Part shown: positions 21,607 to 34,047 of the stretch, in pieces
Position numbering within the stretch: position 1 is the stretch's first letter
How the letters are laid out: each line of letters starts with the position of its first letter
Source of the DNA: Chamaelirium japonicum
Lineage: Eukaryota; Streptophyta; Magnoliopsida; Liliales; Melanthiaceae
Direction: 5' to 3'
Assembly: GCA_947650365.1 (NCBI GenBank)
Contig: OX393554.1
Span: 35,435,137 to 35,499,136, forward strand
DNA: 64,000 nt
Program-made: the position numbers and the translations under genes
The notes under the pieces: generated by a model
Seen by the model: the letters and a program-made list of their open reading frames with translations, nothing else
The model's database searches: none
What the model was told of the DNA's origin: nothing

Positions 21607-22198
21607 CCCTCTCGCGCGCTCGCTCAGCCTCGCCGCTGATAAGCGCCGTTATGATTCTCAAGTACATCATGTATGTGGTTCGAACAGTGCCGACGGAACG
21701 AGACAGCGACGTTTTTTAACTTTTTTTAAAATATTATTTTGTAAAAAATATATTATTTTAATAGTTATATTTCAAAAATAATTTTATAAGAACAATACTT
21801 GTGCCGCTTAGTACTTGTTTTTTTTTTCGGACCCATAAAGTAAAGACTAGTAAATTGGATGTGGGTTAGTAAATTGTTCAAATCGACTAATAAATATGAT
21901 TTTCTTTACGATGTTTGTATTGACCAGTAAAGTAAATCAGTAATTAAATCTATCGGCTGCTCGTCATCGACCACCCCTTGGTGCTCGCCTGCCCACCAAC
22001 CCCGCCGACCATCAATCGCCCCCCATTGCATTGTCGCCCACAACCCGCCGTCGCCCTCCACCGAGGGCGGGGCACGGCGGATTGTGACTGATTGGGCGGC
22101 GAAGGGCGATCGATGGTCGGTGGTCGGGGTGATGACCGACGGGGTGGCGACCGATGGAAGAGGTGACCAGTGGGGGCAATGGGTAGCTGCGGTCGATG
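21607..22198. other. Region upstream of the oxidoreductase gene
   Basis: No gene is seen. 21700-21960 is AT-rich. 21960-22198 is a GC-rich stretch of CCGACC/CGATGG-type words resembling 59110-59410. The 22199-22206 octamer GTGGTGGC is the left target duplication of the next hAT element. Confidence 0.5.
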
Positions 22199-22206
22199 GT
22201 GGTGGC

Positions 22207-22667
22207 TAGGGTTGTAAAACGGGCCGGGTCGGGTTTGGCTGGGCCTACATATGCTAAGCTCGAAGTAGCCCATCGGGCTTCTCGGGCTGGGCCGCGGGCC
22301 AAAGGTCTGAGCCCAGGCCCGGCCCATATATACATATATTGGTAATTTCGTTTTGGGTCGGGCCGGGTTTGGGTTAAAACACATGGTTTAATATAAAAAA
22401 AAAAACAAAGGCTATGTGTAGGTTCGAACACATAACCTATTGGCAATTCTCAAAATCTATAGCCACTGTACTACACTTACTTATTGTTAGAACTATACAG
22501 TCTAAATATATATACCAAGAAAAAAGTATTATGATAGGGTTTTCAGGCCAGGCTTACAGGCTTTGTTTTTGGCCGGGCTGTGGGCTCAGGGTGGTGGCCC
22601 GAGCCTGGCCCATGGTGCTTTTCAGGCTAGGCCGAGTTCGGTCCTGTGGGATTTTTTTACACCCCTA
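22207..22667. mobile_element. hAT-type MITE (461 bp)
   Basis: The ends are TAGGGTTGTAAAA and TTTTTACACCCCTA. Perfect 8-bp duplications GTGGTGGC sit at 22199-22206 and 22668-22675. The interior is rich in GGGCCGGGTCGGG words and has no coding capacity. The perfect duplication suggests a fairly recent insertion compared with the other two hAT elements, which have one mismatch each. Confidence 0.88.
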
Positions 22668-22675
22668 GTGGTGGC

Positions 22676-23398
22676 ATCCCCCTAGGGTTCATCCCATGGC
22701 CGATAGATCCTGACTGTTGAAACTGGGATCGTCATGTGTCACCCCCAAAATCGTCGAATCAATCACGGGATGCTCTCTCACTCATGTCATTGTTGGCGCG
22801 GCGTGGGTCAACAAATCCTTTTACTATAGTAAATCAAAAGTTTTACTTAGATTTTCTAGAATAAAACTTTTTGGCTACTAGTAAACCTCATACCATTTAC
22901 TTTGCTATAACTTAGATCCAAACAGCAGCAAAGTAAAACTTTTATCGCATTTACTTTACTAATTAACCTGTTGACCAAATACAAATAGGCCCTAAATTAG
23001 TACATGGGGGATTCGGTACCCATGAAGTAAAACCCGTATTTGAATTATGTAGAGTTTTTTATATCATGGGCCGCACTCCCTTCACCAATCTCTGCACGCC
23101 ACCTCGATCTCTTGTGTGCTGGCCGGATTAGCAGCGCATGGGATAGCTGCCAAAGTATTATTCATTTCAAAACAGGTCATTCGATAGCCATATGGAGAGG
23201 CGGTGCCCTGTCTACTTTTTTCACTAGGCAGTGCTATTCTGCTAGCTTACTTTGCCAATTTTTACTTGCCAACTTGCTTGGCACGTGATCACTGGGGGGC
23301 ATTTGCTTGGCAATTAGGGTTGAGTGCGATTTACCAATCGGGGCTAGATGCAATTAGACAATTGTGATGGTGCCACGTTGAGTTGGCAAAGTAGATTG
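22676..23398. other. Intergenic DNA, no gene recognised
   Basis: It begins with CATCCCCCTAGGGTTCATCCC, also found with small changes at 59411-59440. The rest is mixed-composition DNA with short frames only. The GTAGC at 23399-23403 is the target duplication of the following retrotransposon. Confidence 0.5.
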
Positions 23399-24298
23399 GT
23401 AGCTGTAGTCGCAAAAAAAGATTCGGGTCGTCTTTATTGCGGATCACACGAGATTACAAATTTTCTTTGATCAGGAGATTGTGGGATAGATCCTCTGGAG
23501 GGTCCCTTTGATCCGCGTCTCCACGTGGTATTCGTGCGAGAGCTCTGAAGGGGTTGCCCAGGACAGAGGTCTTTACAGGGTGAGGGTTTTTGAGAGGCTA
23601 AGGAGTTTCCGCCGTTGATTTTGTCCTGTCCGTGCTTCGCGCTTTCTCGGCTAGGGAGGCTTTGGGCTTCGTTCCTCGGTCTTCGTGTCTTCCTCGATCC
23701 TTGCTCGACCTCGGCGTCCTTGATCGTCGGTTCGCGGCGTCGATCGTGTTTTTGGCGTCAGCTTTGGCTTTAGCTTTCGGCTTTGGCGTAGCTTTGGCGT
23801 GGCTCTGGCTTTTGCTTTGCTTTGGCGCTTGCGCTTGAACGTAGACGGGTAGAGACTTGCGATGCTTTAGTTCTTCCGGACTTCGCGTCGTATCGGCTAG
23901 AACGTGCGGTGCTTTGCTCGTGACCGTCGTAGTTGCTTGGCTTTGGCACGTGCGTTGCTTTAGCGTGGGCTTTACCGGTGCGTTTGCTTTGGCTTTTTGC
24001 GTCGGCTTTGACTTTCGCTTCGACTCGATCTTCTTCTCGAACGACTGGCGTTACCTCTTCAAGGCTTCTTTACTCTTCCGGCTTCCTCGACGGTTGTGGC
24101 GTCGGTTTTGGCTTTTCGGCGGGGGTAGCACCGATGCTTGTGCGACGGTTGTGGCGTCGACTTTCGTTGATGAAGACGGCGGGTGTAGCACCGATCTTCG
24201 TGCGACGGTTGTAGCATCGGCTTTTGTTGATGAAGACGGCGGGTGTGGCACCGGCTTTAGCACGACGGTTGTAGCGTCGGCTTTTGGTTGACGAAGGC

Positions 24299-26250
24299 GG
24301 CAGGGGTAGCACCGGCTTCAGGCCTTCTTCTCCCGGCTTTCTTCTTCGTGCGAGGAGTCGATGCCTTGATTGAAGACGACGAGTGTTGTCGGCTTCGATC
24401 TTCTTCTCCGGCCTTTGCTTATGGCGTCTTCGGAGCTGATGAAGATCGTTGGAGCAATCGGGTGATGACGGCTCCGGGTCTTCTTCTCCACGCTTTCTTC
24501 TTCGTGCGAGGAGTCGAAGCTTTGATCTCCGAGTGCAAGGTCTTCACGTTGATGAGGACTTGAAGGGCCAAGGACTCCCGTAGGATATGCTTGCCGTGCC
24601 TCGTGAAGCCTTCGGTCTTCGAGCGTTGGAGCTTCTCTTGCGAAGCTCTTTCGTCTTCGGCTTTTCGGACCGGCGACGGTTGTGACGTCGGCTTCTTCTC
24701 CGGGCGTGTTTGGCTTGATTGGAGTTGAAGGCTTCTTTTGGAGATGGCGGGTGTAGCACCGATCTCTATGCGACGGTTGTAGCGTCGGCTTTTGTTGATG
24801 AAGACGGCGGTGGTAGCACCGATCTCCGTGCGACGGTTGTAGCGTCGACTTTGTTGGTGGAGACGGCGGGGGTAGCACCGATCTCCGCACGACGGTTGTA
24901 GCGTCGGCTTTGTTGATGAAGACGGCGGGGGTAGCACCGATCTCCGCACGACGGTTGTAGCGTCGGCTTTGTTGGTGAAGACGGTGGGGGTAGCACCGAT
25001 CTCCGCACGACGGTTGTAGCGTCGGCTTTTGTTGACGAAGACGGCAGGGGTAGCACCGGCTTCAGGCCTTCTTCTCCAAGCTTTCTTCTTCGTGCGAGGA
25101 GTCGACGCCTTTGTTGAAGACGACGGGTGTTGTCGGCTTCGATCTTCTTCTCCGGCCTTTGCTTATGGCTTCTTCGGAGTTGATGAAGATCGTTGGAGAA
25201 GTCGGGATGACGACGACTCCGGGTCTTCTTCTCCAAGCTTTCTTCTTCGTGCGAGGAGTCGAAGCTTTGATCTTCGAGTGCAAGGTCTTCACGTTGATGA
25301 GGACTTGAAGGGCCAAGGACTCCCGTAGGATATGCTTGTCGTGCCTCGTGAAGCCTTCGGTCTTCAAGCGTTGGAGCTCGTCTTTGCAGAGCCTTTTCCT
25401 CTTCAGCTTTCGACCTGGCGACGGTTGTGACGTCGGCTTCTTCTCCGGGCGTGTTTGGCTTGATTGGAGTTGAAGGCTTCTTTTGGAGATGGCGGGTGTA
25501 GCACCGATCTCTATACGACGGTTGTGACGTCGGCTTCTTCTCCGGGCGTGTTTGGCTTGATTGGAGTTGAAGGCTTCTTTTGGAGATGGCGGGTGTAGCA
25601 CCGATCTCTATGCGACGGTTGTAGCGTCGGCTTTTGTTGATGAAGACGGCGGTAGTAGCACCGATCTTCGTGCGACGGTTGTAGCGTCGGCTTTGTTGGT
25701 GGAGACGGCGGGGGTAGCACCGATCTCCGCACGACAGTTGTAGCGTCGGCTTTGTTGATGAAGACGACGGGGGTAGCACCGATCTCCGCACGACGGTTGT
25801 AGTGTCGGCTTTATTGGTGAAGACGGTGGGGGTAGCACCGATCTCCGCACGACGGTTGTAGCGTCGGCTTTTGTTGACGAAGACGGCAGGGGTAGCACCG
25901 GCTTCAGGCCTTCTTCTCCAAGCTTTCTTCTTCGTGCGAGGAGTCGACGCCTTTGTTGAAGACGACGGGTGTTGTCGGCTTCGATCTTCTTCTCCGGCCT
26001 TTGCTTATGGCTTCTTCGGAGTTGATGAAGATCGTTGGAGAAGTCGGGATGACGACGACTCCGGGTCTTCTTCTCCAAGCTTTCTTCTTCGTGCGAGGAG
26101 TCAAAGCTTTGATCTTCGAGTGCAAGGTCTTCACGTTGATGAGGACTTGAAGGGCCAAGGACTCCCGTAGGATATGCTTGCCGTGCCTCGTGAAGCCTTC
26201 GGTCTTCAAGCGTTGGAGCTCATCTTTGCAGAGCCTTTTCCTCTTCAGCT
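24299..26250. repeat. Large tandem repeat in the 3' LTR, 842-bp unit
   Basis: The landmark GCAGGGGTAGCACCGGCTTC recurs near 24300, 25044 and 25886, giving one 745-bp and one 842-bp interval. The shorter unit lacks an internal 99-bp duplication seen at about 25430-25590. Each unit is itself made of about 60-bp sub-repeats (core GGTAGCACCGATCTCCGCACG followed by ACGGTTGTAGCGTCGGCTTT). Long open frames in several phases follow from the repeat periodicity and are not genes. Confidence 0.88.
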
Positions 26251-26280
26251 TTCGACCTTTGATGCCTTCCCCGACCCCTT

Positions 26281-26291
26281 CTATTTATAGG
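26281..26291 (-). promoter_or_regulatory. TATA box of the 3' LTR
   Basis: The minus strand reads CCTATAAATAG within a GC-rich context. The same box recurs at 56076-56086 in the 5' LTR and at 30567-30577 and 43054-43064 in the inner element's LTRs. Its position puts the minisatellite in U3 and the large tandem repeats in R/U5. Confidence 0.75.
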
Positions 26292-26805
26292 CAAAGGGGG
26301 GCGGTTGGGGGAGATGTTGCTGAAATCTTTTTGTTTCCTCCAATCTCTCCCCTCATAACCATCGAGATATTGTTCCCTTATTTGGGGAAACAAACCCGAT
26401 TTCCTCCTTTTTAGTTGGAGTGGTTATGGGCTAGTTGTGACTCGATCTTTAAAGATCGAGTTGTTATTTTTGTTGCACTTTTGGATCGGATGGCGACGCA
26501 ACTTCATCTTGTCCGTTGGATCGAGGGATCGTCGCGGATCTACGGTTGTGTAGACGTCCACGCCACCTCCCCCCGCATCAAGGCGGTTTTGACTTTTTCT
26601 TTTCTTTTCTTTTTCTTTTCTTTTTTTTTTATTTTTCTTTTTCTTTTTCTTTATGGCCGGCCCCACCTCTCCATGAGGAGGGGGGCACGATTTTCAAGAG
26701 GGGGGATCGGTGGGCCCCCCTCTTTGTGTCCGAGTTGCGGGTCCGGTGGGACCCGTTTGCTTTGGGTCGGGCCAAGGCGCACGAATTGAGTTCGCACGTG
26801 GGCCT

Positions 26806-27330
26806 AGTTCGCACGCGGGCCATTGTGTGCGGGCCGAGTTTCGCATACGGGCCGTTGTGTGAGGGCCGAGTTTCGCATGCGGGCCGTTGTGTGCGGGCCG
26901 AGTTTCGCATGCGGGCCGTTGTGTGCGGGCCCAAGTTTCGCATGCGGGCCGTTGTGTGCGGGCCGAGTTTCGCATGCGGGCCGTTGTGTGAGGGCCGAGT
27001 TTCGCATGCGGGCCGTTGTGTGCGGGCCGAGTTTCGCATGCGGGCCGTTGTGTGCGGGCCCAAGTTTCGCATGCGGGCCGTTGTGTGCGGGCCGAGTTTC
27101 GCATGCGGGCCGTTGTGTGCGGGCCAGGTTTCGCATGCGGGCCGTTGTGTGCGGGCCAGGTTTGCATGCGGGTCGGGTTTCGCATGCGGGCCGTTGTGTG
27201 CGGGCCCAAGTTTCGCATGCGGGCCGTTGTGTGCTGGCCGAGTTTCGCATGCGGGCCGTTGTGTGCGGGCCAGGTTTCGCATGCGGGCCGTTGTGTGCGG
27301 GCCAGGTTTGCATGCGGGTCGGGTCCAATC
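26806..27330. repeat. 32-bp minisatellite in the LTR U3
   Basis: About 15 copies of a 31-33-bp unit containing GCGGGCCGTTGTGTGCGGGCC and GAGTTTCGCAT. Variants have AGGGCC, CCCAAG or CCAGG at the junction. It lies upstream of the TATA box in the transcribed direction. Frames through it (RTQRPACETRP on one strand, GRVSHAGRCV on the other) are repeat artefacts. Confidence 0.93.
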
Positions 27331-27354
27331 CGTGGGCTAATTTCGGTGCCCACA

Positions 27355-27367
27355 AATGCCCCCTCAA
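27355..27367 (-). other. Polypurine tract of the outer Tat-like element
   Basis: The minus strand reads TTGAGGGGGCATT, directly abutting the 3' LTR start TGTGGGCACC. The inner element has the same tract at 31197-31209. This is where plus-strand DNA synthesis would be primed. Confidence 0.82.
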
Positions 27368-28723
27368 GGTCGAGTGCGCCCGCGGGAAACGCGTAGCATT
27401 TGGCCTTGATCACGTATTTGTGCGGAATTTAGGTCTTTACAGGGACCCCCGCCTTTTTGTTTTCCCTCATTGTTGCTAGCGCAAAAGATGAAGGGCTCTG
27501 GCAGCTTGGAGATGAAGACATCTTCTAGGGTTTTTTTTTTTTTTTTTTCATCTTCCCTGTTGTCGCGGACTTCCCTTGCTTCGAGGATGGCGCGAATGTT
27601 AACAGCGGCCGCTGCGCGGAGTCCCATGGCAGCAAGGCGACAGGAGCGCAAGGACTGTCGCGATGCGCCTCGGCGGAGGTTGTTGTCCCTCCTCGGTGCA
27701 GGAGCGCAATGATGGAAGCCGATTGTCGCGGCCGATGGTGGTGACTACGCGGATGGCGCATCGAGCGGAGGAGGCGGAGTGGTTGAAGCCGTAGGAGGTT
27801 CCCTCCTTCCTACTCCCTTTTTTTTTTTTTTTTTTTTTTGAAACAGTGGTTGCATCGGATCGGGATGCACTCCGGATATAGACCCCTAGATTTATGGGAT
27901 ACGATATTTAGCCGTTTTTATCCTAGTAACCGATTATGCCTATATATAGGGGCTTCAATGAAAAATATATTATATTTCCTCTTTTTTTTTTTTCTTTCCT
28001 TTTTTTTTTTCTTCTTCTTCTTCTGCTTCGTCTCTGTCGTCGGGCTCCGGAGAATAGCAGCAGGGCAGCGGCGCGGGGCGCGCAGGCGGACGGGCGTCGC
28101 AGCGGCGACCGGCCGGTGCGATGCGCGGGGCATGGGCTGCGGCCGAGCAGCGCGCGCAGGCGGGCTGCGGGGCCTGTGCGACGCGGTGTGAATGGCCGAC
28201 GACGGGCGTGGGGATGGACCCGGGCGCGGGGACGGCCGACGGTGACCGGGCGTCGGGCACACTGTCGGGCGTGGGCCGGGGTGCAGGCGGGCGCGGGGCA
28301 CGGAGGCGGGCGCGGGGACGGCAGGCCGGCGCGAACGCGAGGGCCGGGCGGCGGCACGGAGGCGGGCGCGGAGTGGCAGGCCGGCACGGACGCGGCGGCG
28401 GCGGCGGGGTTGTGCGCGCGGGTCGGAGGCCAGCAGCCCCCCCCCGGGCTACTGGTTTTAACCGGAGAGAGGGGGGGCTGCAGCTTTTTGCTGTGGCCCC
28501 CTCTCGGTTTCTCCATTTTGCACAAGGGGGCGGGCGCAGGAGGCGCAGGAGCAGGATGGGCCCCGGGCGCGGGGTCGTTGGTGTCGGCGGGCCGGCGCGG
28601 GGTGGCACGTCGGCGGTGGCCGGCATGGGGCGTGACAGCGGCGCAGGGCGCGATGGCGGCGGCCGGGTGGTACGCGCGGGTCGGAGGCCAGCAGCAAGGA
28701 TAAACCCCGGGTGCGAGGTCGAC
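27368..28723 (-). other. 3' non-coding region of the outer Tat-like element (part 1)
   Basis: GC-rich DNA, 28050-28700 being dominated by GGCGCGGGC words, with T-runs near 27530-27549, 27820-27839 and a T/C tract at 27978-28022. Many overlapping low-complexity frames, none with a recognisable domain. It is cut by the inner element at 28728 and continues at 43689. Confidence 0.75.
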
Positions 28724-28728
28724 GCGGG

Positions 28729-31196
28729 TGTGGACGCGGAAAAAAGCGCGGGTCGTCTTTATTGCGAATCACACGAGATTACAAATGTGGCCGGGACCCG
28801 GGTTGCTCGGGTGTAGCGAGTCCGGGTTGCGGCGAGTTTTGATCAGGGGATTGTGGGAAAGATCTTCTGGGGGATCCCTTTGATCCGCGTCTCCACGTGG
28901 TGTTCGTGCGAGAGCTCTGAAGGGGCTGCCCAGGACAGGGGTTTTACAGGGAGAGGGTTTTGGAGAGGCTAAGGAATGTCCATCGTTGCTTTGTCCCTTT
29001 CGTGCTTCGCGCTTTCTCGGCTAGGGGGTTTTCGGCTTCGTTCCTCGGTCTTCGTGTCTTCCTCGTTCCTTGCTTGACCTCGGTGTCCTTGATCGTCGGT
29101 TCGCGGCGTCGATCGAGATTTTGGCGTCGGCTTTGGCTTTGGCTTTTTGGCTTTGGCTTGGCTCCGGCGTGGCTCTGGCTTTTGCTTTGCTTCGGCGCTT
29201 GCACTTGGACGTAGCTGGGAGAGACTTGCGATGCTTTCGTTCTTCCGGACTTCGCGTCGTATCGGCTAGAACGTGCGGTGCTTTTGCTCGTGGCCGGCGT
29301 AGTCGCTTGGCTTTGGCACTTGCGTTGCTTTGGCGCGGGCTTTACTGGGGCTTTGCTTTGGCTTCTTGCGTTGGCTTTAGCTTTGGCGTCAACTCGATCT
29401 TCTTCTTCGAACGACGTGGGCTACTTCTCCGGTGCTTCGACGGTTTACGTATCGACTGGACTTCTCTTCTTCTCCGGGCTTCTTTGGCGTGATCGGAGTC
29501 GAAGAATGCTTTCGAAGATGGTGGGGGTAGCACCGATCTCCGTGCGACGGTTGTGGCGTCGGCTTTTGTTGATGAAGACGACGAGGGTAGCGACGGTCTC
29601 CGTGCGACGGTTGTAGCGTCGGCTTTTGTTGATGAAGACGACGAGGGTAGCGACGGTCTCCGTGCGACGGTTGTAGCGTCGACTTTTGTTGATGAAGACG
29701 ACGGGGTAGCGACGCTTCAGACGATCTGCTCCAGGCTTTCTTCTTCGTGGATGGGGCAGGCGTTAGTCGAAGACGACGGGGTGATGACGCTTCGCTTCTC
29801 TCCTCCGGGCTTTGGGGCTTGATCGGGATCGAGGATTTGTTGGAGCCGACGGGGTAGTGCCGCTCCTCTTCTTCTCCGGGCTTTTGAGCTTGATCGGAGT
29901 CGAAGGCTTTATTGAAGGTGACGGGTGTAGCGCCGCTTCTCTTCTTCTCCGGGCTTTTGGGCTTGATCGGAGTCGAAGGCTTGTTGGAGACGACGGGGTA
30001 GTGCCGCTCCTCTTCTTCTCCGGGCTTTTGGGCTTGATCGGAGTCGAAGGCTTGTTGGAGACGACGGGGTAGTGCCGCTCCAGACGATCTGCTCCAGCCT
30101 TTCTTCTTCGTGGATGGTGCAGACGTTTGTCGAAGACGACGGGGTGGTGACGCTTCGTTCCTCTTCTCCGGGCCTTGGAGCTTGATCGGAGTCGAGGGTT
30201 TGTTGGAGTCGACGGGGTAGTGCCGCTCCTCTTCTTCTCCGGGCTTTTGGGCTTGATCGGAGTCGAAGCTTGTTGGAGACGACGGGGTAGTGCCGCTCCT
30301 CTTCTTCTCCGGCCTTTGCTTCTGGCGTCTTCGGAGTCGAAGGGTTCTTCTTCTCCGAGCTTTCTTCTTCGTGCACGGAGTCGAAGGGATGATCTTCGTG
30401 TGCAAGGGTCTTCACATTGATGAGGACTTTCAGTAAGCCGATCCCTCGGGACAGGCTTGACTGTGCCTCGTGAAGCCTTGGGTCGATGAAGAAGTGTCTC
30501 CTCTTCTGCAGAGCTCTGGCGTTTCGTCTTCAATTTCCCGACCATTTTTTCCTTCCCCCACCCCCTCTATTTATAGGCAAAGAGGTGGGGAGAGAGATAT
30601 GGGAACTCTTTAATTTTAAATCCCTTTTGTATCTCTCTCATAATTACCCGGATTTTATTCATCCATTGATGAAGGGAATAACATTTAGTTGTTTTCCTTT
30701 TCTGGCGGGTGCAATTATGGCTGGATTTTGCGCACGAAATCGATGGCGATCGGGCGCTTCGTCTTGTGCGTCGGATCGAGGGATCGGCGCAGATCCGCGT
30801 GTGTGCAGACGTCATACGCTACCTCCCCCCGCGCATGGCGGTATTTTTTTCCTTTTCTTTCTTTTCTTTCCTTTTCTTTTCTTTCCTTTTTCTTTTCTTT
30901 CCTTTCTTTTCTTTCCTTTTTCTTTTCTTTCTTTTTCTCCCCTTTCCTTGCAGGGCCGGCCGGCCCCTCCTTGGGGTTCGGTCCCCACTAGGGCCGGCCC
31001 TATAGGGTTCGGACCCTAGTAGGGGCCGGCCCCTCTTGGGGCGGGGTCCGAGTACGTGTCGGCGCGCGCGAGTCGGGTCCGCGTGTCGGGTTTGCATCCG
31101 CGTCGGCGCGAGCGAGTTGGGTCCGCGTGTCGGGTTTGCATCCGCGTCGGCACAGCGTAAGTCGGGTTCGGGTCCGACGAAATTCGTGTGTCTACA
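28729..31196 (-). repeat. 3' LTR of the inner Tat-like element (2468 bp)
   Basis: By eye it differs from 41216-43683 at five positions, all C/T. It contains about 60-bp sub-repeats near 29520-29710 and roughly 100-bp 'TTCTTCTCCGGGCTTTTGGGCTTGATCGGAGTCGAAGG' units near 29860-30300, a TATA box at 30567-30577 (minus strand), a pyrimidine tract of TTTTC words at 30844-30950 and GTCGGGTTTGCATCCGCGTCGG repeats near 31085-31160. Confidence 0.95.
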
Positions 31197-34009
31197 AATG
31201 CCCCCTCAAGGACGAGTGCGTCGGTGAGAGCGTGTCGGGTTTGGACACGTAGGAATCGTAGAGCACTTGTCCTTGATTCCTTTTGTGGGCAGGGTTGGGA
31301 GTCTATTTAAGGACCCCTACCCCCTCCATCCGTCATTGCGTTTCTTTGCGAAGGTTCCGCCGGCTTCTGGAGACCGCTGTCGGAAGAGAGCTGCCTGGGT
31401 TTGCACGCGACTTGCTCCGCCTTCCCGGTGTCGCCTCTTTCGTCTTTTTTTTTTTTTTTTTTTTTTTTGGACCACGGGAGCTGCAGTGGCAGTGGCAGGG
31501 TCGGCCAGGGCTGCAGCGGCTGGGCACGAGGCCAGCGGCGTGCGGCGCGCCGAGCTGGGTGCCAGTGCGAGCAGTTGGCTGTGGCTCTTGCTTGTAGAGA
31601 AGACCTTCGCTATGGTTTCGATCATCTTCTTCGTTGCGGACCTCTTTTGCTCCAAAGATTGCACGGACGTCGAAGGTGGCCGTTGCACGGAGTTCGAGAC
31701 TGGTGCGAGGGCGACTGGAGTGCGATGACGGCGATGGTGCATCTCGGCGGAGGACTGTCGCCCCTCCCTTGGTGTGGGAGCGCAATGACGAGGCCGATTG
31801 TCGATGGCGACCGTTGCACGATGTCCGAAGGCGACTTAGGAGAGACGGGAGCGTGAAGACGAAGGCAACATGTCTCGACGTAGTCCCATGGCGGCGCGCG
31901 GATGACGAAGGCGCGAAGATGAAGGCGATGCACCCCGGCGGAGTGTTGGCGATGGTGACGCACCTCGGCGCGATGAGGAGGAGGCGGAGCCATTGCAAGC
32001 GAGGCGAAGCTCCCCTTTCCTTTCTCTTTTTTTTTTTTGTGCGCGGAGTACAGCAGTAGCGACGGTGGCTAGCTACGGCGCGCGCGAAGGCCGGGGTGCC
32101 GCGGCGGTGGTGGCTCGCGGAGGCAGCAGCAGCAGCAGCGGCAGGCGATGGCCGAGCGGCGCGCGGGCTGCGGTGCGGGTGCCAGTGGCTCGTGGACCCT
32201 TCTTTTTCTTTCCTTCCTTTTCCTTCTTTTTCTTTCTTTTTTCTTTCCTTTTCTTTTCTTTTCTTTTCTTTTCTTCCTCTTTTTTTTTTTTCTTTCCTTT
32301 TCTTTTTCTTTCTTTCCTTTTCTTTTCTTTCTTTTCTTTCTTTCTTTCCTTTTCTTTTCTTTCCTTTCTTTTCTTTCTTTCTTCTTCTTCTTCTGGTTCT
32401 GGTACGCGGGGGCAACGGCAGCAGCGGCTCGGTGCTGCGGTGGCGGCGACGGCCCGGGCGCAGGTCGGAGGTCGCGGCACGCGCGGAGGGACCCTGGCGC
32501 GGGGCGCGAGCGACGGTGGCTGCGGCACGCGCGGAGTGGCCCTGGCGCGGGGCGGTTGGGGTGTCGCGGTGGCGGGCCCGGGCGCGGGTGGTGCGAGGCC
32601 AGAGGCCGAGGCGGCGACGGCTTGGTCGGGCGCGGCGGCCAGCGGAGGTGGCGCGGAGGTGGAGTCGGGCCGGCGTCCCCGAGTCGGGCGGCGAAGGAGG
32701 GGGGCTGCAGGCCCCCCCTTTTTCTTTCTCTCTTTTCTCTCTTTTTTTTTTTTTTTTTTTTGTGTGTGTCGGGTGCTGATTGGAGAGGGAACGCGGTGCA
32801 GGCTGCTGCTGCCCTCTTTTTTTTTTTTTTTTTTCTTTCTTTCTTTCTTTTTCTTTCCTTCTTCTTCTGGTTCGCGAAGGCGGCAGGCGGCGCGGCTGTC
32901 GGAGCAGGCAGCGGCGGCGACGGCCCACAGCGCTAGCTGCAGTATGCGCGGCGCGGGGGCCGGGAGCGAGTGGCACGGAGGCCCGGCGCGGTCGCAGAAG
33001 CAACGAGGGCGGCCGCCGGTGCGACTCTGAGTCGGGCGGGCCCCGATTGGGTCAGAGGTGGAACGCAGTGGCAATGGCGGTGCGACTCCGAGTCGGCCGG
33101 GCGTGGGGCGCAGCTGCGGCTCGGCGCGCGGGGTTGAGTGTAGGCGGCATGGGTACGTGGCGCAGACGACGGGCGTGTGGAGCGGCGCCGGCGCGGCATA
33201 GGCGGGCGGTGGCCAGGCTTCAAGCTGCGCGAGTGGTGTGCGGCGCTTGAAGACGAAGGCTTCCGTCGGCTTGGAGACGAAGGCTTCTTCGATGCTTGGA
33301 GACCGTCGGCGGAAGAGTGTTGCCCGGGGTTGCACGAGACTTGCTCCGTCTTCCCGGTGTCGCCTCTTTCGTCGACGGCGGCGGCGATGGTGCGCGTCGC
33401 TTGAAGACGAAGGCTTCCGTCGGCTTGGAGACGAAGGCTTCTTCGATGCTTGGAGACCGTCGACGGAAGAGTGCTGCCTGGGGTTGCACGAGACTTGCTC
33501 CGTCTTCCCGGTGTCGCCTCTTTCGTCGACGGAGGCGGCGATGGTGCGCGTCGCTTGAAGACGAAGGCTTCCGTCGGCTTGGAGACGAAGGCTTCTTCGA
33601 TGCTTGGAGACCGTCGGCGGAAGAGTGCTGTCTGGGGTTGCACGAGACTTGCTCCGTCTTCCCGGTGTCGCCTCTTTCGTCGACGACGGCAGCGATGGTG
33701 CGCGGCGCTCGAAGACGAAGGCTTCCGTCGGCTTGGAGACGAAGGCTTCTTCGATGGCTTGGAGACGAAGGCCCTCCTGGCGGCTTGAAGACGAAGGATT
33801 CTTCGACGGCTCGTGAAGACGAAAGCTTCAGTCTTGGCGGCGAAGCATTCTTCGGCGGCTTGGAGCCGAAAGATTCTTCAGCGGAGTGTTATCGTCTTCT
33901 TGGTGCGGGAGCATAATGCCAACGGCATGGCGAAAAGACGAAGCCGAGTGTGGTGGCGATCGCCTGGTGCGAGGATGAGTCGGAGGCGTTGAAGGCCAGG
34001 GAAGGTGGC

Positions 34010-34047
<38 letters not shown>

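Larger units (their letters stand above)
23404..27354 (-). repeat. 3' LTR of the outer Tat-like element (3951 bp)
   Basis: It is a direct repeat of 52357-57146 but 839 bp shorter, because it has one fewer large tandem unit. It contains nested repeats at 24290-26250, a minus-strand TATA box at 26281-26291, a pyrimidine tract of TTTTC words at 26597-26652, and a 32-bp minisatellite at 26806-27330. Confidence 0.94.

Noticed and set aside
24766..25791. Long minus-strand frame (341 codons) and its repeats at 53719, 54561 and 55403
   Set aside because: It tracks the 842-bp and 60-bp LTR repeats, whose periods keep several frames open. The translation is an Arg/Ser/Pro repeat with no domain.
23404..27330. 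Possible CRISPR-like array
   Set aside because: The repeats are contiguous or nested, with no unique spacers of fixed length, and the genome is a plant's.
26629..27413. Overlapping long frames on both strands across the 26.8-27.3 kb array
   Set aside because: The minisatellite unit varies between 31 and 33 bp and has no stops in several phases. This is a repeat artefact.
31333..33335. Long minus-strand frames of 556 and 420 codons
   Set aside because: Low-complexity Arg/Lys/Pro translations through GC-rich DNA and A-runs in the element's non-coding region. The plus-strand frames there are equally long, which is typical of biased composition.
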